This document shows, in pieces, positions 1 to 8,772 of a stretch of 64,000 nucleotides of DNA. A model generated the notes under the pieces. That model saw only the letters and a list, made by a program, of their open reading frames with translations. It did no database searches and had not been told where the DNA came from. Location: positions 124,001 to 188,000 of the forward strand of contig CABIWW010000002.1 in assembly GCA_902362435.1 (NCBI GenBank), in the 5' to 3' direction. Position 1 is the first letter of the stretch; each line of letters begins with the position of its first letter. The translations under genes were made by a program, and so were the position numbers. The DNA is from Eubacteriaceae bacterium (GTDB lineage: Bacteria; Bacillota; Clostridia; Peptostreptococcales; Anaerovoracaceae).

Positions 1-31
1 AACAACTCGAACATTTTTAACAGCATTTTGT

Positions 32-60
32 TTGACTTTTTTGTTATATACGGATAAAAT
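32..60 (+). promoter_or_regulatory. sigma-A-type promoter of the alanyl-tRNA editing gene
   Basis: TTGACT (32-37) and TAAAAT (55-60) are separated by exactly 17 bases. Transcription would begin near 67, about 30 bases before the chosen ATG at 99. Seen in sequence; activity is inferred. Confidence 0.6.
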
Positions 61-98
61 TCAATTAATCTACTTGCTATTTTATGGGAGTCAAAAAA

Positions 99-1355
99 AT
101 GAAAATAACAAAATTATACCAGCAGGACCGATATCTCAAAAACTGGACTGCCAGAATAACGTCAGTCCGGGCATCAGATGAAACACCCGGTCAGTTTACA
201 TTGACACTTGACCGGACAGCATTTTTCCCCGAAGGCGGCGGACAGAGTTGTGACACGGGAACGATCGAAACCCCTCACGGAAAATTCACAGTCATCGACG
301 TGCAGGAAGACGGAGAAAACGTCATCCATACCGTAAAGCCGGCCGATGACAGCGGAACGCCTGAGCTTTCCACCGGCACCGAAGTGACATGCTCCCTCGA
401 CTGGGACAGAAGATTCGACAACATGCAGCGCCACTGCGGCGAGCACATCCTTTCAGGGATATTCTTCAGTCTTTTCGGAGGAGTGAACAGAGGCTTTCAC
501 ATGGGGCACGACTACATGACCATCGATATTTCGCTTGAAGAAAAGCCGGAGATAACCGAGATCACATATCAGGACGCCCTCAGAGCCGAGCTCGAGGCAA
601 ACAGAGTCATCTGGTCCGCCGCACCCGTGACCGTGCTGCGCTTCGATTCGCGTGAAGAAGCCGAAAAAATGCCCCTCAGAAAAGCGCTTGCCTTCGACGA
701 GGATATTTCTATCGTGTGCGTTGGCTCCGTCGAGAATGCCTCGGACTGCGTCGCATGCTGCGGTACTCATCCTGACACCGCAGGTCAGGTCGGCCTGATA
801 AAGATCTACAAAATCGAAAAATACAAGGGCATGTTCAGGATATATTTTGAAGCCGGACAGCGCGCACTGGCAGACTACGACATAAAACACGACATGTTAA
901 CGGATCTTTCAAACAGGTATTCTTCCTCAGTTGAGGATTTCCCTTCAAAGCTCAAAGCACAGGAGGAAAAGACCGCAGCCCTGAAAGACGAGCTTTTCCA
1001 TCTGAAAAAAGCGTATATAGAAAACGAATGCACGCGGCTCGATGCTATCCTCGACGGCGCTGATGCGAACGTTGTCGTCTACCCTCTCGAGCACCTTTCC
1101 CTGGATGATGCCTTCAGCATGGGCAAACACTACATGGGAAAAACCGGCCGCCTGATAATGCTTTACGCGAAAAAGAATACATCTTATATCCTCGTGTCCG
1201 ACGGCAGCATAAAGTGCGGCGCGCTCGTAAAAGAATACGCTTCATTTTACAACGGAAAAGGCGGCGGCAACGACACCTCTGCACGCGCGATATTCTCGAA
1301 TGCAGACGACGCTGCGCTTTTTGCAGATCTGATCAGAAAACACCTGATGCCGTGA
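99..1355 (+). CDS. alanyl-tRNA editing protein, AlaX-like with DHHA1 domain
   Basis: Free-standing relative of the AlaRS editing domain, expected to deacylate Ser- or Gly-mischarged tRNA(Ala) in the cytoplasm. The N-terminal half has the second-additional-domain signature: a GGGQ turn near residue 48, zinc motif HCGEH at about 112-116 and a CCGTH motif ending at His 224. A coiled-coil stretch (about 290-325) links to a C-terminal DHHA1 domain with a glycine-rich GKGGG loop near residue 390. An ATG at 84 is in frame, but GGGAG at 86-90 lies 8 bases before the ATG at 99, so 99 is preferred (418 aa). Monocistronic, convergent with the 3D-domain gene. The length fits AlaX forms that carry DHHA1. 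Confidence 0.9.
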   Translation: MKITKLYQQDRYLKNWTARITSVRASDETPGQFTLTLDRTAFFPEGGGQSCDTGTIETPHGKFTVIDVQEDGENVIHTVKPADDSGTPELSTGTEVTCSLDWDRRFDNMQRHCGEHILSGIFFSLFGGVNRGFHMGHDYMTIDISLEEKPEITEITYQDALRAELEANRVIWSAAPVTVLRFDSREEAEKMPLRKALAFDEDISIVCVGSVENASDCVACCGTHPDTAGQVGLIKIYKIEKYKGMFRIYFEAGQRALADYDIKHDMLTDLSNRYSSSVEDFPSKLKAQEEKTAALKDELFHLKKAYIENECTRLDAILDGADANVVVYPLEHLSLDDAFSMGKHYMGKTGRLIMLYAKKNTSYILVSDGSIKCGALVKEYASFYNGKGGGNDTSARAIFSNADDAALFADLIRKHLMP

Positions 1356-1407
1356 CCCGAAAGGCCCGCAACGTCCGAGACAGTCATAGCAGTCCAGCGA
1401 CCCGAAT

Positions 1408-1441
1408 GATCTGTGCGGTTCCGCAACGTCCTGCACAGATC
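1408..1441. repeat. 9-bp perfect inverted repeat in the convergent gap
   Basis: GATCTGTGC (1408-1416) and GCACAGATC (1433-1441) are perfect inverted arms around 16 bases. No T-run follows on either strand. A short CCGCAAC word recurs nearby (1421 and 1441). Role unknown. Confidence 0.5.
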
Positions 1442-1541
1442 CGCAACAGCTTGGATCCTCGGCATCCGTGGGAATCCGAGAAACAAACCAACTATAAAAC
1501 CGGAGCGACTGTGATCCGCCCCCGCCCACTTCAGGCTTCAA

Positions 1542-1580
1542 GGGGAGCATATCATTATCGCCCCGGTTTTTCTTTATCTT
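1542..1580 (+). terminator. probable terminator after the alanyl-tRNA editing gene
   Basis: GGGG at 1542-1545 can pair with CCCC at 1561-1564, followed by a T-rich run (TTTTTCTTT). The stem is short, so support is modest. It lies in the convergent 257-base gap before the 3D-domain gene. Confidence 0.4.
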
Positions 1581-1612
1581 TATTCAGCTTCGCCGTGTGC
1601 TTACGGCAGGCG

Positions 1613-3085
1613 CTATTTGATATATATGGTCACGTACCTTGCGCCCCAGCTTATGCACTCCGTATTCGTGTCCATATAGATGTCGATCGTGTTGCCCACG
1701 ATATTGCCGCCCGTGTCCTCCGCACGTCTCGCGCCGACACCCTCTATGTACACTTCCGATCCGAGCGGGATAACGCTTGGATCCACTGCGATCTCACCGA
1801 CTCTTGCCCTCGTGCCCATCGCAGTCGTGCCGCCGCCGGTATACGCGTACGCCTTTACAACGAGCTTGCGGCTGTACGACTGACCGTCAAAATTTATCCT
1901 CGTTCCGTTTGCGACCACCTTGTCGACAGCTGCCGTGAGTGTCTCCCTGGAGATCTCCGAACGCGACGATTCGACACCGTCCACATACGTCACCTTGTAT
2001 GTGACCTTCGCCTTGCCTTCCACGCCTTCGGTCACGACCTTGGTCGTCCCTTCATCCAGCGAAGAATCGTCCTTCGTCACAGTCTTGAACTCGATCTTTT
2101 CTTCCTTGGTTTCTTCCTTGATCTTCACACGCTTTATGACGATCTTCATATTTTTCGTCAAGAGCTCATCCAGCCCCGGCTCCACGATATCATTCTTGCC
2201 GACTTTTACATTCTTGTCCTTTAACGCCTCGCTGACCGTATTCGCCAGAGTCCTGTATTTTCTGGTCTTGCCGTCAGCAGTGATCTTAAAATCCGTGGCA
2301 TGATCTATCTTGATCTTCATGCCGTCGCTGATATACGCCGTGAGCGGCTGTGAAACGTAATCTCCTTCGCTGAATTCGATATCGTTTTCCTCAAGGAACC
2401 CTTCCACCGTATGCGCCTTGCTCTCAAACTCGAATTTTTCTCCGTTTATCACAGCCGTGACCTCCCTCGGAACAAGGTTGTTGTAAATCAACATCACCGC
2501 TGCAAGTATCACGAACGCAGCCGCTATAGCACCGAGCGATATGTATTTTTTGTATGACGGTTCTTCTGTAAAGGCTGCAGCTTCGGGTGCTTCAGGTTCT
2601 ATGAGCACGTCCGGATCTGCCGGTGCTTCAGGCAGTGGGGTTTCTTCAGCCGAAGTATCTGCGGAGAGCTCGGCGCTCTCAGCGACTTCGGGAGACTCTG
2701 CTGTTTCAGCGGTTGCCGCTGCCGCGGCTTCAGCCTGCTCGCCTGCAGGCTCGCAGGTTTCATCACCAGGCTTCTCCTGTTGGTCCGGCGTCTCTGCCGC
2801 CGTGACTTCTTCCGGTCCGGCTTCAGCCGCATCCCGTGATGGTTCGACCTGTTCTGCGTCGTCAGACGCTTCAACGACCCCGGCATTTACTGCTGGCTCT
2901 TCGCTGCTGTCCTGTACTGACATATCCGATATCCCGGCTGCGTCGTTCTTCTCCTCTTTGAGACTCATTTCCTGCCGCTCTTCTCTGGCATCTTCGAATA
3001 TCTCATCGATATCGAGCCTCTCATTGGTCTGTACATGTATGTCTTTTTCATCTTTCTCAAAGACATCTTTGATTTTTATCTTCAT
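1613..3085 (-). CDS. membrane-anchored G5 / DUF348 / 3D-domain cell-wall protein (YabE-like)
   Basis: 490 aa. Residues 1-180 are a strongly acidic, Ala/Glu/Pro-rich and probably disordered cytoplasmic segment. One transmembrane helix (about 181-201) follows, then DUF348 repeats (about 207-310), a G5 domain (about 318-390) and a C-terminal 3D domain (about 410-490) with the three conserved Asp in AVDP, AEDTGG and DIYMDT contexts. Family members (YabE, Rpf-like proteins) act on peptidoglycan, probably as lytic transglycosylases. The start is supported by GGAGAG just upstream. Unlike typical YabE, it has no ordinary signal peptide but a 180-residue acidic N-terminus inside the cell. Monocistronic. 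Confidence 0.85.
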   Translation of the reverse strand: MKIKIKDVFEKDEKDIHVQTNERLDIDEIFEDAREERQEMSLKEEKNDAAGISDMSVQDSSEEPAVNAGVVEASDDAEQVEPSRDAAEAGPEEVTAAETPDQQEKPGDETCEPAGEQAEAAAAATAETAESPEVAESAELSADTSAEETPLPEAPADPDVLIEPEAPEAAAFTEEPSYKKYISLGAIAAAFVILAAVMLIYNNLVPREVTAVINGEKFEFESKAHTVEGFLEENDIEFSEGDYVSQPLTAYISDGMKIKIDHATDFKITADGKTRKYRTLANTVSEALKDKNVKVGKNDIVEPGLDELLTKNMKIVIKRVKIKEETKEEKIEFKTVTKDDSSLDEGTTKVVTEGVEGKAKVTYKVTYVDGVESSRSEISRETLTAAVDKVVANGTRINFDGQSYSRKLVVKAYAYTGGGTTAMGTRARVGEIAVDPSVIPLGSEVYIEGVGARRAEDTGGNIVGNTIDIYMDTNTECISWGARYVTIYIK

Positions 3086-3111
3086 CTATTCTCTCCAATT
3101 CAGGGGTATCA

Positions 3112-3126
3112 TTGATATGATATCAA
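3112..3126. promoter_or_regulatory. 15-bp perfect palindrome upstream of the 3D-domain gene
   Basis: TTGATAT-G-ATATCAA lies 27-41 bases upstream of the 3D-domain start codon, where a promoter or operator would be expected. Seen directly; function inferred. Confidence 0.4.
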
Positions 3127-3247
3127 AATAAGCGAGTTTGTCAAGTTGCTCAGCAAACCAGTACACCTGGCATCCAAGCACGCTGCGCCTTTGCAGAAAA
3201 CCCCTACTATCCTCGCTGTTACCCCTGATGGTCTCACTGTATTCCGT

Positions 3248-4141
3248 TTAGCTCTCTGCCTTCTTTCGCATCAGCACGCTCTTCAGATCCGTCTGGATCA
3301 GCACGCCGCCCACTATGAACACCAGTCCCAGCAGCGAGAGTGCGGTGATGTGTTCATCCAGGAGCAGTCTGCCGAAAATCAGACTTATGAACGGGCACAG
3401 ATATGCCATGACAGATATGCTGGCGGTCTCTCCGCTGTTCATCGCTATCCCCCACAGCACATAAGCTATCGCATTTACAAAAATGCCGACCCATAGCAGT
3501 CCAGCAAGTATCGTCAGATCTATGTGCGGGAAGCCTGACGTCGCCGCGCAGGTCACCCCTGACATCAGTGCAGTCACAGCAAATGCGACATTGAGAACGA
3601 TCCACTGATCGTAATCATATTTCTTGTTCAGCGCTGAATAAAGTCCGTAGCACACCGCCGCCGCAAAACAGCACAGCATGCCGACGGCACTGCCCTTTGC
3701 CGAAAGAGAAAACAATCCCTGCAGGCATATCAGGAGCATGCCCGCAAAAGAGATGCACATCGCCGAGGTTTTGCGCACCGTGAGCTTTTCCTTGAGGATA
3801 AAGCAGGAAAACAGCACTATCATGATAGGCCACATGTAATTTATTATCGCTGCGATCTGCGAAGTGAGATAACTGATGCCCGCATAATAAAGCATCGTAT
3901 AGCAACCCAGCCCCAGAAATCCCAGACCGGTGATGCGGGCGTAGTCCTTTAACGAATATTTAGTATAGGACTTCAGGCCGCCTCTGACCAGATTTATCAC
4001 AAACAGCGTCAGCGCAGCTATCAGCGACACATAAAAAGTTGTAGAAAGCGCATCCAGCTGACTTATTATCAGTTTTGATACGGCAGGCAGTGTGCTCCAT
4101 AAAATAACAGTGACCCCTGCCATCAAAAATTCTTTTTTCAT
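3248..4141 (-). CDS. DMT-superfamily transporter (EamA)
   Basis: 297 aa hydrophobic protein with about ten predicted membrane helices arranged as two EamA repeats (about 5-140 and 150-290). The first repeat has the typical N-terminal FLMAGVTVILWSTLP helix. Family members export amino acids or metabolites across the plasma membrane; the substrate cannot be read from sequence. GGAGG lies 10 bases upstream of the ATG. It is the last gene of an nfu - dipeptidase - eamA unit, with 24 bases to the dipeptidase. A peptidase upstream makes amino acid export or exchange plausible, but that is inference. Confidence 0.85.
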   Translation of the reverse strand: MKKEFLMAGVTVILWSTLPAVSKLIISQLDALSTTFYVSLIAALTLFVINLVRGGLKSYTKYSLKDYARITGLGFLGLGCYTMLYYAGISYLTSQIAAIINYMWPIMIVLFSCFILKEKLTVRKTSAMCISFAGMLLICLQGLFSLSAKGSAVGMLCCFAAAVCYGLYSALNKKYDYDQWIVLNVAFAVTALMSGVTCAATSGFPHIDLTILAGLLWVGIFVNAIAYVLWGIAMNSGETASISVMAYLCPFISLIFGRLLLDEHITALSLLGLVFIVGGVLIQTDLKSVLMRKKAES

Positions 4142-4165
4142 TATCCGGATACCTCCGCCTGATTT

Positions 4166-5590
4166 CTATTCCATCTCCGACAGCGCCCAGACCGCTTCCG
4201 CATAGATCTGCGCCATCTTTACAAGGTCGTCTTCTGATATTTTTTCATTTTTCTGGTGTGCCAGCTCCGGTCTTTCCGGGAACCTGGCTCCGAACGCGAT
4301 GATGTTGTCCATCGCGCGCGCATACGTGCCGCCGCCTATAACGACCGACTCGCAGCTCTCGTCGCCCGTATGTTTTCTGTAAATGTCCATCAGCTTCGTT
4401 ATCAGCGGTGAATCAGCCGGCATATATATCGGCTCCTGATGCTGGCCTTTGACTATCCCCAGATCGTAGCTGTCAAGCACTGTCATCAGTCCGCTGTAGA
4501 CTTCTTCAGCGTCCATCGTGACAGGATACCTGATGTTGATCGTCAGCTGTACCGTTTTCCTGTCGAGTGCGATCATACCTACATTGAAGATCAGTCTGCC
4601 CGACTGGCTGTCCTCAAATGCGCATCCGGCTCTTTCTCCATGCAGGTCATAGCCGATATGCTCATTGTAGAATTTCACGAAATCATTTGTGCTCTCGTTT
4701 GCAAAATTGAGTCTCCCCAGGAATTCCATCATGATCGAAATGGCGTTGACGCCCTGATCCGGATCGGCTCCGTGCGCAGACACTCCGTGAGTGGTTATCT
4801 CCAGGCTCTTTCCGATGCCTCGGCACTTTATCCTGCATCCTTTTTCTTCACGGAAAGCTGCCAGCTGCTGTTTTATCTTATCGTATCCGGCACCTGTGCT
4901 GTCGTGCAGCACCGCTCTTGCAAGATCTGCCACGGAATTCGCCGCCGTGCCGCCTTTAATGGAACTGAGCTCGAGGCCCTTGCTCCCCGGCGGATCGAAT
5001 TTCCTGACGATATCAAAAATCAGGATGCCCATTTCTCCGTTTATTGCAGGAAAATCAGCATCCGGTGTGAATCCGAAGTCCGGCAGTCTGTCGACATGCT
5101 TCAGATAATAGTCCATGCCGTGCCAGTTAGTCTCTTCGTCGAGTCCCAGGATCAGCCTTATAGTCTTTTTCGGTGTATAGCCGCACTCCTTCAGCGCTTT
5201 CATCGCATAAAAAGATGCGATCACAGGTCCTTTGTCGTCTGTAGAACCTCTCCCGCATACATACCCGTCTATAAGCTCGCCACCGTAAGGATCGAAGTCC
5301 CATCCGTCGCCTTCAGGAACGACGTCCAGGTGACCTATCACAGCCACGATCCCTTCTTCTGTTCCCCTGAAGTCTATGTGCCCGCCATAGTTGTCCGCAT
5401 TGAATGTCGAAAAGCCTTCTTTCGCGGCAAGCTCCATCATATATTCATATGCCTTCTGGACATTTTCGCCAAAAGGGGTCTCTCCCGTGCCTTCCAGCGC
5501 TACACTTGGCACAGAAATAAGATCAGACAGAGATGATATCATCTCTGCCCTGTTCTCACTGATTTTAATTATTGCATCATCTATCAGCAT
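4166..5590 (-). CDS. M20 family dipeptidase, PepV / Sapep type
   Basis: 474 aa, the usual PepV length. Expected to be a cytosolic dinuclear zinc dipeptidase releasing amino acids from dipeptides. Visible metal and catalytic motifs: GHLDVVP (His87, Asp89), GRGSTDDKGP (Asp119), DEET (Glu152/153), Asp177 in FTPDAD and His445 in AHQKNE. These match the positions described for PepV closely. A dimerisation/lid domain lies between about 190 and 390. The start lies 4 bases beyond the nfu stop, so translation is probably coupled. Alternative M20 substrates (other peptides, acyl-amino acids) cannot be excluded. Confidence 0.9.
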   Translation of the reverse strand: MLIDDAIIKISENRAEMISSLSDLISVPSVALEGTGETPFGENVQKAYEYMMELAAKEGFSTFNADNYGGHIDFRGTEEGIVAVIGHLDVVPEGDGWDFDPYGGELIDGYVCGRGSTDDKGPVIASFYAMKALKECGYTPKKTIRLILGLDEETNWHGMDYYLKHVDRLPDFGFTPDADFPAINGEMGILIFDIVRKFDPPGSKGLELSSIKGGTAANSVADLARAVLHDSTGAGYDKIKQQLAAFREEKGCRIKCRGIGKSLEITTHGVSAHGADPDQGVNAISIMMEFLGRLNFANESTNDFVKFYNEHIGYDLHGERAGCAFEDSQSGRLIFNVGMIALDRKTVQLTINIRYPVTMDAEEVYSGLMTVLDSYDLGIVKGQHQEPIYMPADSPLITKLMDIYRKHTGDESCESVVIGGGTYARAMDNIIAFGARFPERPELAHQKNEKISEDDLVKMAQIYAEAVWALSEME

Positions 5591-5594
5591 CGCC

Positions 5595-5819
5595 TTACAT
5601 TACCGCCTCGACGCCTGCTACTTCCGGATAGCTTTCCTTCAGGATCTTTTCCACTACGCCTTTGATTGTCATCTGTGCACCTGGGCATCCTGCGCAGTGT
5701 CCCTGAAGTCTTACTCTTACGATATTGTCATCTGTGTACTCCACAAATTCTATATCTCCGCCGTCTCTCTGCAGAAAAGGTCTTATCTGATCTAATGCGT
5801 CTTTGATCTTCTGTTCCAT
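5595..5819 (-). CDS. NifU C-terminal domain protein (Fe-S cluster carrier)
   Basis: 74 aa stand-alone Nfu domain. It has the RDGGDIEFV core and the cluster-binding pair in CAGCPG (CxxC, about residues 41-44). Dimers of such proteins hold a [4Fe-4S] cluster for delivery to apo-proteins, which fits an organism with Rnf and ThiC. The start follows AAAGGAG at good spacing. First gene of the nfu - dipeptidase - eamA unit. Confidence 0.92.
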   Translation of the reverse strand: MEQKIKDALDQIRPFLQRDGGDIEFVEYTDDNIVRVRLQGHCAGCPGAQMTIKGVVEKILKESYPEVAGVEAVM

Positions 5820-5858
5820 GATTGTTCTCCTTTTATTTTATATTTATTATTTTCAGTA

Positions 5859-5876
5859 ATTCATATTTATATGAAT
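5859..5876. promoter_or_regulatory. 18-bp palindrome upstream of nfu
   Basis: ATTCATAT-TT-ATATGAAT is a perfect inverted repeat 40-57 bases upstream of the nfu start codon. It is AT-rich and in the expected promoter zone, so it may be an operator. A paired hairpin (CGTCAGG / CCTGACG type) lies nearby at about 5909-5937 without a T-run in the needed direction. Confidence 0.4.
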
Positions 5877-6037
5877 ACATTGATGTCTGCCTGTTATGTT
5901 TTTACCGTCAGGCAAGCCAGTTTCCCTGACGTGTTTTCATTCTGCATTTCCTGATGCGCCGACCTGTTCCCTGATGTTCAGGTCAGCGGCCCGGGCCGCC
6001 AATCGCCAGCCGTCAGAATGCTGCCGTCTATCGGCTG

Positions 6038-7240
6038 TCAGCCGAGCGGATCGAGTGTATAGAGCGTCTCTATCTTACTTCCGTTTTTCCAGGTGCTGAT
6101 GTACGCCGTCTTTATCGGATCGCCGGTCGCATTGAATGTGATCGTTCCCGACGCGCCTTGGAAACCGCTCTGGGTCTTCAGCACGTCTCTGATCTCTTTG
6201 CTCGTCGCGTTATCATCCGCATCATCTATCGCTTTCAGCGCTATGATATACGCATCATAGCCAAGCGCCACCGAATCCTCGGGAACGCTCTCATTGCCGT
6301 ATTTCTTATGATATGCTTTGAGGAATTTTTCCGCCTCTTTGCTCGTCGTTTCTTCTGCCGCATAGAAATTCACAAATGCCGTATTGGCCTCTGTAGCCTT
6401 GCCGTTCGTCAGTTTCCTGAATTCATTCTCCGCCCATTCCTTGTCGCCGAGGAACACCACATCCAGCCCCATGCTGTCTGCCTGCTTTATAATATTAGCG
6501 GCATCCGTCACATCGCCCGGAAGCAGCACGCTCTTTACTCCTGCCTTCTTTACAGCTTTGAGCTGCTTTGTAAAGTCCGTCGCTCCATGCTTGTATTCTT
6601 CATAAACGGTTATCGCGTCCTCGTTGTCGGTCTCGGCTTTTATTCTCGATGTAAACGCTGTCGCCATAGCCATTGCAGCGTCATCCTCCGCCGGAAGAAG
6701 AACACCGGCAGTCGTTTCCTTTTTCTCCTCGAGCACATATCTCGCGAGAAGGTCGCCCTGGTTGGAATCGACATAGCATACCCTGAAATAGTAGCCGTTG
6801 TTGCTCGTCACCAGCGGATTCGTATTCGTTATGGCAATCGCAGGGATCTTGGCATCCTTTACATAATCACCGGCAACCATCGAATATACGCTGCCGTAGC
6901 TTCCCAGTATCACCGAAGGATTTTTAAGGATCAGCTCTTTTATCGCAGTCTCCGCTGCATGTATATCCGAAGCATTGTCGGCATATACGAGCTCAACGAA
7001 CTTGCCGTTTACCGTAGGGTACATCTCATGTGCCAGTTCGATGCCTTCTATCTCGAGTTCACCGTTTGCCTTGTCTGCCCCGCTTGTAGGTTCATATATT
7101 CCTATGCGCACTACAGCCTTGGTGTCATCATTCTTATCGATAAATGTAGCTTTGAAATTGTCAAACGTAGCGCACCCTGCAAAAAGAGCTGCAATAAGTA
7201 TCATTATAATAGTAAGAGTTATCGCCTTGTATATTTTCAC
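6038..7240 (-). CDS. ABC transporter substrate-binding lipoprotein, LivJ/LivK type
   Basis: 400 aa. An N-terminal signal (KIYKAITLTIIMILIAAL) ends in a lipobox-like FAGC, so it should be a lipid-anchored extracellular binding protein. The mature part is a two-lobed periplasmic-binding fold of the branched-chain amino acid / Leu-Ile-Val family, with VRIGIYEPTSGADK near the mature N-terminus. The start is a GTG at 7240, which has AGAAAGG 8 bases upstream; longer in-frame readings lack an SD. No permease or ATPase gene adjoins it, so it is an orphan receptor here and its ligand is unknown. Confidence 0.85.
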   Translation of the reverse strand: MKIYKAITLTIIMILIAALFAGCATFDNFKATFIDKNDDTKAVVRIGIYEPTSGADKANGELEIEGIELAHEMYPTVNGKFVELVYADNASDIHAAETAIKELILKNPSVILGSYGSVYSMVAGDYVKDAKIPAIAITNTNPLVTSNNGYYFRVCYVDSNQGDLLARYVLEEKKETTAGVLLPAEDDAAMAMATAFTSRIKAETDNEDAITVYEEYKHGATDFTKQLKAVKKAGVKSVLLPGDVTDAANIIKQADSMGLDVVFLGDKEWAENEFRKLTNGKATEANTAFVNFYAAEETTSKEAEKFLKAYHKKYGNESVPEDSVALGYDAYIIALKAIDDADDNATSKEIRDVLKTQSGFQGASGTITFNATGDPIKTAYISTWKNGSKIETLYTLDPLG

Positions 7241-7313
7241 GGTATTCACCTTTCTGTATCTGCTGTCGCGGCGCTGAAGCCGCACTGTTTTTGTCGTTAT
7301 TTCGAATATGTTA

Positions 7314-7343
7314 ATTATAACATGCTGCTGCCTGTCAGGTAAA
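7314..7343 (-). promoter_or_regulatory. promoter of the LivK-type lipoprotein gene
   Basis: On the minus strand TTTACC (7343-7338) and TATAAT (7319-7314) are 18 bases apart, with a TG-T extended -10. The leader then contains a GCGGC/GCCGC hairpin (about 7269-7283) before the GTG start. Confidence 0.5.
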
Positions 7344-7431
7344 GTGTAAAGATAGTGTAGTTTTAAATCATTGAAATTTCAACGGTTTGCTGTTTTATTG
7401 ATAAAAATTGCAATTATTTTTCAAAAAGGTA

Positions 7432-7460
7432 TTGCAATCTTTACTAAAACAGTATATTAT
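7432..7460 (+). promoter_or_regulatory. promoter of the rubrerythrin gene
   Basis: TTGCAA (7432-7437) and TATTAT (7455-7460) with 17-base spacing, about 66 bases before the start codon. No convincing PerR box was found. Confidence 0.6.
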
Positions 7461-7526
7461 ACAGGCATAACAAAGATAACAAAACATCAAATACACGATC
7501 TGATTAATCAAAAGGAGGAAATTATT

Positions 7527-8069
7527 ATGAAATGGACTTGTTCAGTATGCGGATACACTCACGAAGGACCTAACCCACCGGAAAAATGTCCACAGTGCGG
7601 AGTTCCTGCAGATAAATTCGTTGAAGTAAAAGAAGGCGCTATCGAATTCGTTGATGAGCATGTAGTAGGCGTTGCAAAGGATATCGATCCTGAGATCATC
7701 CAGGGCCTCAGAGACAATTTCAACGGCGAATGTTCAGAAGTGGGAATGTACCTTGCTATGGCAAGAGTTGCTCACAGAGAAGGATATCCTGAGATCGGCC
7801 TCTACTGGGAAAAGGCAGCATGGGAAGAAGCTGAGCACGCTGCAAAATTCGCAGAGCTTCTCGGCGAAGTAGTTACAGACTCAACTAAGAAGAACCTCGA
7901 AATGAGAGTAGAAGCTGAAGCAGGAGCATGTGCAGGCAAGAAAGCGCTGGCTTCACTGGCTAAACAGCAGAATCTCGACGCTATCCACGACACAGTACAC
8001 GAAATGGCGAAGGACGAAGCAAGACACGGCAAGGCATTCCAGGGCCTGCTCGAAAGATACTTCGGCTAA
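7527..8069 (+). CDS. reverse rubrerythrin (rubredoxin-like domain first, then ferritin-like diiron domain)
   Basis: 180 aa. The rubredoxin-type Fe(Cys)4 motif is N-terminal (Cys5-x2-Cys8, Cys21-x2-Cys24) and the four-helix diiron domain follows, with Glu ligands in [18 protein letters not shown] and [10 protein letters not shown]. This order is the reverse of classical rubrerythrin and matches clostridial revRbr, an NADH-linked peroxide and oxygen reductase. The track-length frame runs further upstream, but AAAGGAGG lies just before the ATG at 7527. Single-gene unit with its own promoter and terminator. Confidence 0.93.
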   Translation: MKWTCSVCGYTHEGPNPPEKCPQCGVPADKFVEVKEGAIEFVDEHVVGVAKDIDPEIIQGLRDNFNGECSEVGMYLAMARVAHREGYPEIGLYWEKAAWEEAEHAAKFAELLGEVVTDSTKKNLEMRVEAEAGACAGKKALASLAKQQNLDAIHDTVHEMAKDEARHGKAFQGLLERYFG

Positions 8070-8119
8070 ACCACAAACATACAAAACCATTGAAAATCCA
8101 ATATATTTAAACAACAGGA

Positions 8120-8150
8120 GAGCGGTTCCGGAAGGAGTCGCTTTCTTGTT
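8120..8150 (+). terminator. probable terminator of the rubrerythrin gene
   Basis: AGCG (8121-8124) with an inner TTCC pairs back to GGA and CGCT (8139-8142), followed by TTTCTTGTTT. Position 50 bases after the stop fits. Confidence 0.5.
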
Positions 8151-8317
8151 TGCCGGATCGATCCAGCTCTTGTTTGAAAGGTCTATTCATCTCCGGCGAT
8201 AAGAACTTCATTTATAACAGAGAAGCCGGCTGTCATCAGCCAGTCTCTGCAGCAGAGTGAAGAGTCTCGCGCTCTGATACGATCACCGGCGAGAAATCAT
8301 AAAACCACCGGCTGATA

Positions 8318-8650
8318 TTTTCGGCACTTTGTGTATTATTGCCACCATTCTGTTCCCATCTACACATCGCCGCTTAAAATTGTGTAGAGCCAGCGCTCGC
8401 CAAAAAAAAATTACACAAGGTTTTCAGCAAAAAAGCGAAAACCGGGCTGTTTTGCACTAAAAGTTCGACATTTTTACAATTTTATCCAATTTTTTGTGTA
8501 TCAAAAAATTTATTTTTCGAAAAATGCACAAATCTGAGATCCGATGTGTATTTGATTTCGGATTTCTGAAATCCTGCACAATATCAGCATATCAGCGCCA
8601 TAAGAGTTCTGCCGTGCAGCACGTTTGCGCTTTGCATCGAAAAAAAGCGT
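8318..8650. repeat. non-coding element A with spaced CACA/TGTG dyads
   Basis: Most of the 856-base gene-free stretch between rubrerythrin and yitT. CTACACA (8360-8366) and TGTGTAG (8381-8387) flank 14 bases; ATGCACA (8524-8530) and TGTGTAT (8545-8551) again flank 14 bases. AT-rich spacers repeat words such as GCGAAAA, GGCTGTTTT and TTTTGTGTAT. A similar stretch lies at 56773-57025. A GCTTTGCATCGAAAAA word at about 8628 resembles the 16.3-kb repeats. No convincing gene. Confidence 0.5.
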
Positions 8651-8772
8651 CGCAGGTCCATTATGCCAACCAGCAAATCTGTCCATACAGGCACCGCACG
8701 TCCGCCACCGATCCGTCGTACAACGCCACCGATCCTCAACACAACTTCATGGATCCCTCCCGCAATTTTCAC

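Noticed and set aside
1214..2224. Long plus-strand open frame (336 codons)
   Set aside because: It runs antisense through the 3D-domain gene and into the editing gene, has Arg/His/Cys-rich composition typical of reverse reading, and no SD.
4439..5536. Plus-strand frame of 365 codons opposite the dipeptidase
   Set aside because: Antisense shadow of a clearly recognised M20 peptidase; composition rich in Cys, His and Arg; no family resemblance.
5909..5937. Terminator for the LivK-type gene
   Set aside because: A CGTCAGG/CCTGACG hairpin exists, but the minus-strand side is followed by GTAAAAAC rather than U's; kept only as a hairpin note.
6158..7342. Plus-strand frame of 394 codons opposite the LivK-type lipoprotein
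   Set aside because: Antisense shadow of a well-supported binding protein.
7286..7526. PerR box at the rubrerythrin promoter
   Set aside because: Only loose matches to the TTATAATnATTATAA pattern; the TATTAT is explained by the -10.
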